A stretch of 64,000 bases of DNA, taken from positions 178,992 through 242,991 of the forward strand of contig NZ_JAHWGU010000013.1 of NCBI RefSeq assembly GCF_020873875.1, written 5' to 3'. Made by a program: the position numbers and the translations under genes. This DNA comes from Actinoplanes sp. DH11 (GTDB lineage Bacteria; Actinomycetota; Actinomycetes; Mycobacteriales; Micromonosporaceae). The notes under the pieces were generated by a model. The model saw only the letters and a list, made by a program, of their open reading frames with translations. It had not been told where the DNA came from and ran no database searches. Positions 62,671-64,000 of the stretch are shown here, one piece after another; within the stretch, counting starts at the first letter, position 1; the number at the start of each line of letters is the position of its first letter.

Positions 62671-64000
62671 TCACTGGCGATCGTGGTCCTCCGGGGTGGA
62701 GGTTGGAGCGGACTTACCGACCACGCCACCACCCGGCGTCCGCACCCCGAAGGCCTGTTCATGTGTGACCAGATCATCCGGCCCCCGCTCCGCGACCGGC
62801 TCGCCGCCGACACGCCGCCTGCCCAGTTCGGGTGCGACGACGCCCTCCGGCCGCACCGCCGCCGGGCTGCGCAGACCCCGAGGCCCGTCGGCCGGCTCGG
62901 CCGGGTCCGGCGCTCCGATCACGCCAGGCCCCGCGTCCGGCCGCGCGGCGTCCGTGCCGAGCCAGTCGCCCCAGGGCGTGCGCCCGTCCCGCCGTGACGA
63001 GCGCGGTGGCTGAGCACTCGGAGCGGCTGGTGAGACCGGTCGATTGAGCACCGGTGGAGTGGTTCCCGCCCGGCTTTCCGCGCTGCGGGCTGCGCCCGCA
63101 TGGCGCGCCTCTTCGGCACTGCCAGGACGCCACTCACGCTCCCCGGCGGGATTTCTGAGTACGGGCGGAGCCGCCGAACCGGAACGCCGGAACACGTCGT
63201 CTGCTCCGCCGCCCGTGCCGGTGCTCCCGCCCTGCCCGGGGCTGCGCTCCTCAGGGATCCCGGCCGAGTCGCCCGGTCCGCGGTGTCCACCGTGCGGCGG
63301 CTGTGGATACGCCGGTGATGCGCCGTGTCCGCTCCTGTCCGCTCCGGAGAGTCCCGGTCGGCTGACACCGGGCCGGCCCGATCCCGACTCGTCCACTCCC
63401 GATCGACTCGATCCTGGCCGGCCTACTCCCGGGCGGCTCGTCTCCGAGCGGTCTGTCTCGGGTCGACCGGTCGTCCGGTTTGGACCGTCGAAGCCGCCTG
63501 GTCCCGGCGGCAGGATGCCGGAGCGTCCGCCCGGATCGCGCGGCTGGCCTGTGCCGGAGCGGCCGGTTCCGGAGGTGCCTGAAGGGAGGCCACGTGTGCC
63601 GGTGCCCGGGTCATGCGGTCCGCTCGGTGCGATGCCGAGACGGCCCGTGCCGGGGGCACCGGTGCTGCCGGGCGGCACTCCGGGACGGCCTGAGCCAGGA
63701 ACGCGGGGGTTGGCGGAGCTGCCGGGTTGAGGGCCGGGGCGGGTGATGCCGGTACGGCCCGGCTGGGCGTTGGTGGGGTTCACTCCGGGGCGGGTTGCCG
63801 GTGGAGGTGTTGCAGGTAGGGAGGGATGGCCGGGACGGCGAAGTTCGCGGCCGGTGGGCGGTGGCGGTGTGGGCTGCCGACTGGTGGGCGGCAGGGGAGT
63901 GGGTTGCCGGCCGGTCGGGGGCAGGGGAGTGGGTTGCCGGCCGGTGGGCGGCAGCGGGGTCGGCTGCGGGCTGGTGGGCGGGAGTGGGGTGGGTTGTGAG
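62671..64000 (-). CDS. Pro/Gly/Ser/Arg-rich repeat protein, 5' part outside window
   Basis: The frame is open from the right edge to its stop at 62671, at least 442 codons. The part nearest the edge repeats LPPTGRQPT-like units (from about 33-bp DNA repeats at 63850-64000); then come GRPG/SGTG-rich stretches. The C-terminal 110 residues are less repetitive (DGRTPWGDWLGTDAARPDAG, ELGRRRVGGEPVAERGPDD, VTHEQAFGVRTPGGGVVG). It looks like an unstructured spacer followed by a short conserved tail. No signal peptide or membrane segment is visible in this part. Function unknown. Confidence 0.6.
   Translation of the reverse strand, partial: SQPTPLPPTSPQPTPLPPTGRQPTPLPPTGRQPTPLPPTSRQPTPPPPTGRELRRPGHPSLPATPPPATRPGVNPTNAQPGRTGITRPGPQPGSSANPRVPGSGRPGVPPGSTGAPGTGRLGIAPSGPHDPGTGTRGLPSGTSGTGRSGTGQPRDPGGRSGILPPGPGGFDGPNRTTGRPETDRSETSRPGVGRPGSSRSGVDESGSGRPGVSRPGLSGADRSGHGASPAYPQPPHGGHRGPGDSAGIPEERSPGQGGSTGTGGGADDVFRRSGSAAPPVLRNPAGEREWRPGSAEEARHAGAARSAESRAGTTPPVLNRPVSPAAPSAQPPRSSRRDGRTPWGDWLGTDAARPDAGPGVIGAPDPAEPADGPRGLRSPAAVRPEGVVAPELGRRRVGGEPVAERGPDDLVTHEQAFGVRTPGGGVVGKSAPTSTPEDHDRQ

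Overview
The window is high-GC chromosomal DNA from an actinobacterium, most likely of the family Micromonosporaceae (Actinoplanes-like). This is inferred from extreme GC at third codon positions, frequent GTG starts, and core gene blocks that keep the order known from Mycobacterium and Streptomyces: aceE / DUF3052 / ahpE; nif3 / zinc-ribbon protein / RNase H-phosphatase; panB / nadE / glnA2 / glnE / glnA1 / RDD protein. No prophage, insertion sequence, CRISPR array or secondary-metabolite cluster was found. The exact species cannot be read from the sequence.

Layout. 1-12.6 kb: tail of a TetR regulator with a His-Asp-Glu repeat, a secreted or anchored protein, gltX, a methyl-accepting chemotaxis protein, aceE with a divergent TetR regulator, a YjbQ protein, a fused E1 alpha/beta-like protein, a DUF3052 protein, the 1-Cys peroxiredoxin ahpE and tRNA-Val(TAC). 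12.6-17.7 kb: a more variable stretch with a repeat-rich non-coding block, a large palindrome, a DUF402 protein, an orphan membrane protein, a degenerate prim-pol protein and an XRE regulator-flavoprotein pair. 17.7-25.7 kb: a tightly overlapping three-gene operon (Nif3, zinc ribbon, RNase H/phosphatase), a GH18 chitinase, a DUF3311-SSS transporter pair, a DUF2637-like membrane protein, rnpB (RNase P RNA, minus strand) and a small TIR-like protein. 25.9-32.8 kb: a GAPDH-like protein lacking the catalytic histidine, a PLP-dependent dehydratase, a membrane protein, GTP cyclohydrolase II behind a palindromic operator, an M15 peptidase, a methyltransferase and asd.

32.8-39 kb is dominated by one 1,488-residue Ala/Lys-rich histone H1-like protein with an acidic central domain, followed by an RNB ribonuclease. 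39-52.5 kb carries panB, nadE, glnA2, an ECF sigma/membrane partner pair, a DUF350 protein, an oxidoreductase, an acyltransferase, a class I amidotransferase and glnE. 52.6-59.7 kb has an OhrR-like regulator with a good operator, three GT-C type membrane glycosyltransferase candidates and a large secreted phytase-esterase-like protein. 59.7-60.2 kb is a stack of three kinds of tandem repeat. The window closes with glnA1 under a four-part GlnR operator, an RDD protein, and a Pro-rich repeat protein that runs off the right edge.

Working together: glnA1 has an adenylylation tyrosine and glnE encodes the enzyme that would modify it, while glnA2 lacks that tyrosine. With nadE and the amidotransferase this makes a nitrogen-metabolism neighbourhood. 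aceE and the fused E1-like protein sit beside an antioxidant gene in the central-carbon block. The most unusual items are the altered active sites (GAPDH-like, E1-like, prim-pol-like), the giant histone-like protein and the clustered repeats.
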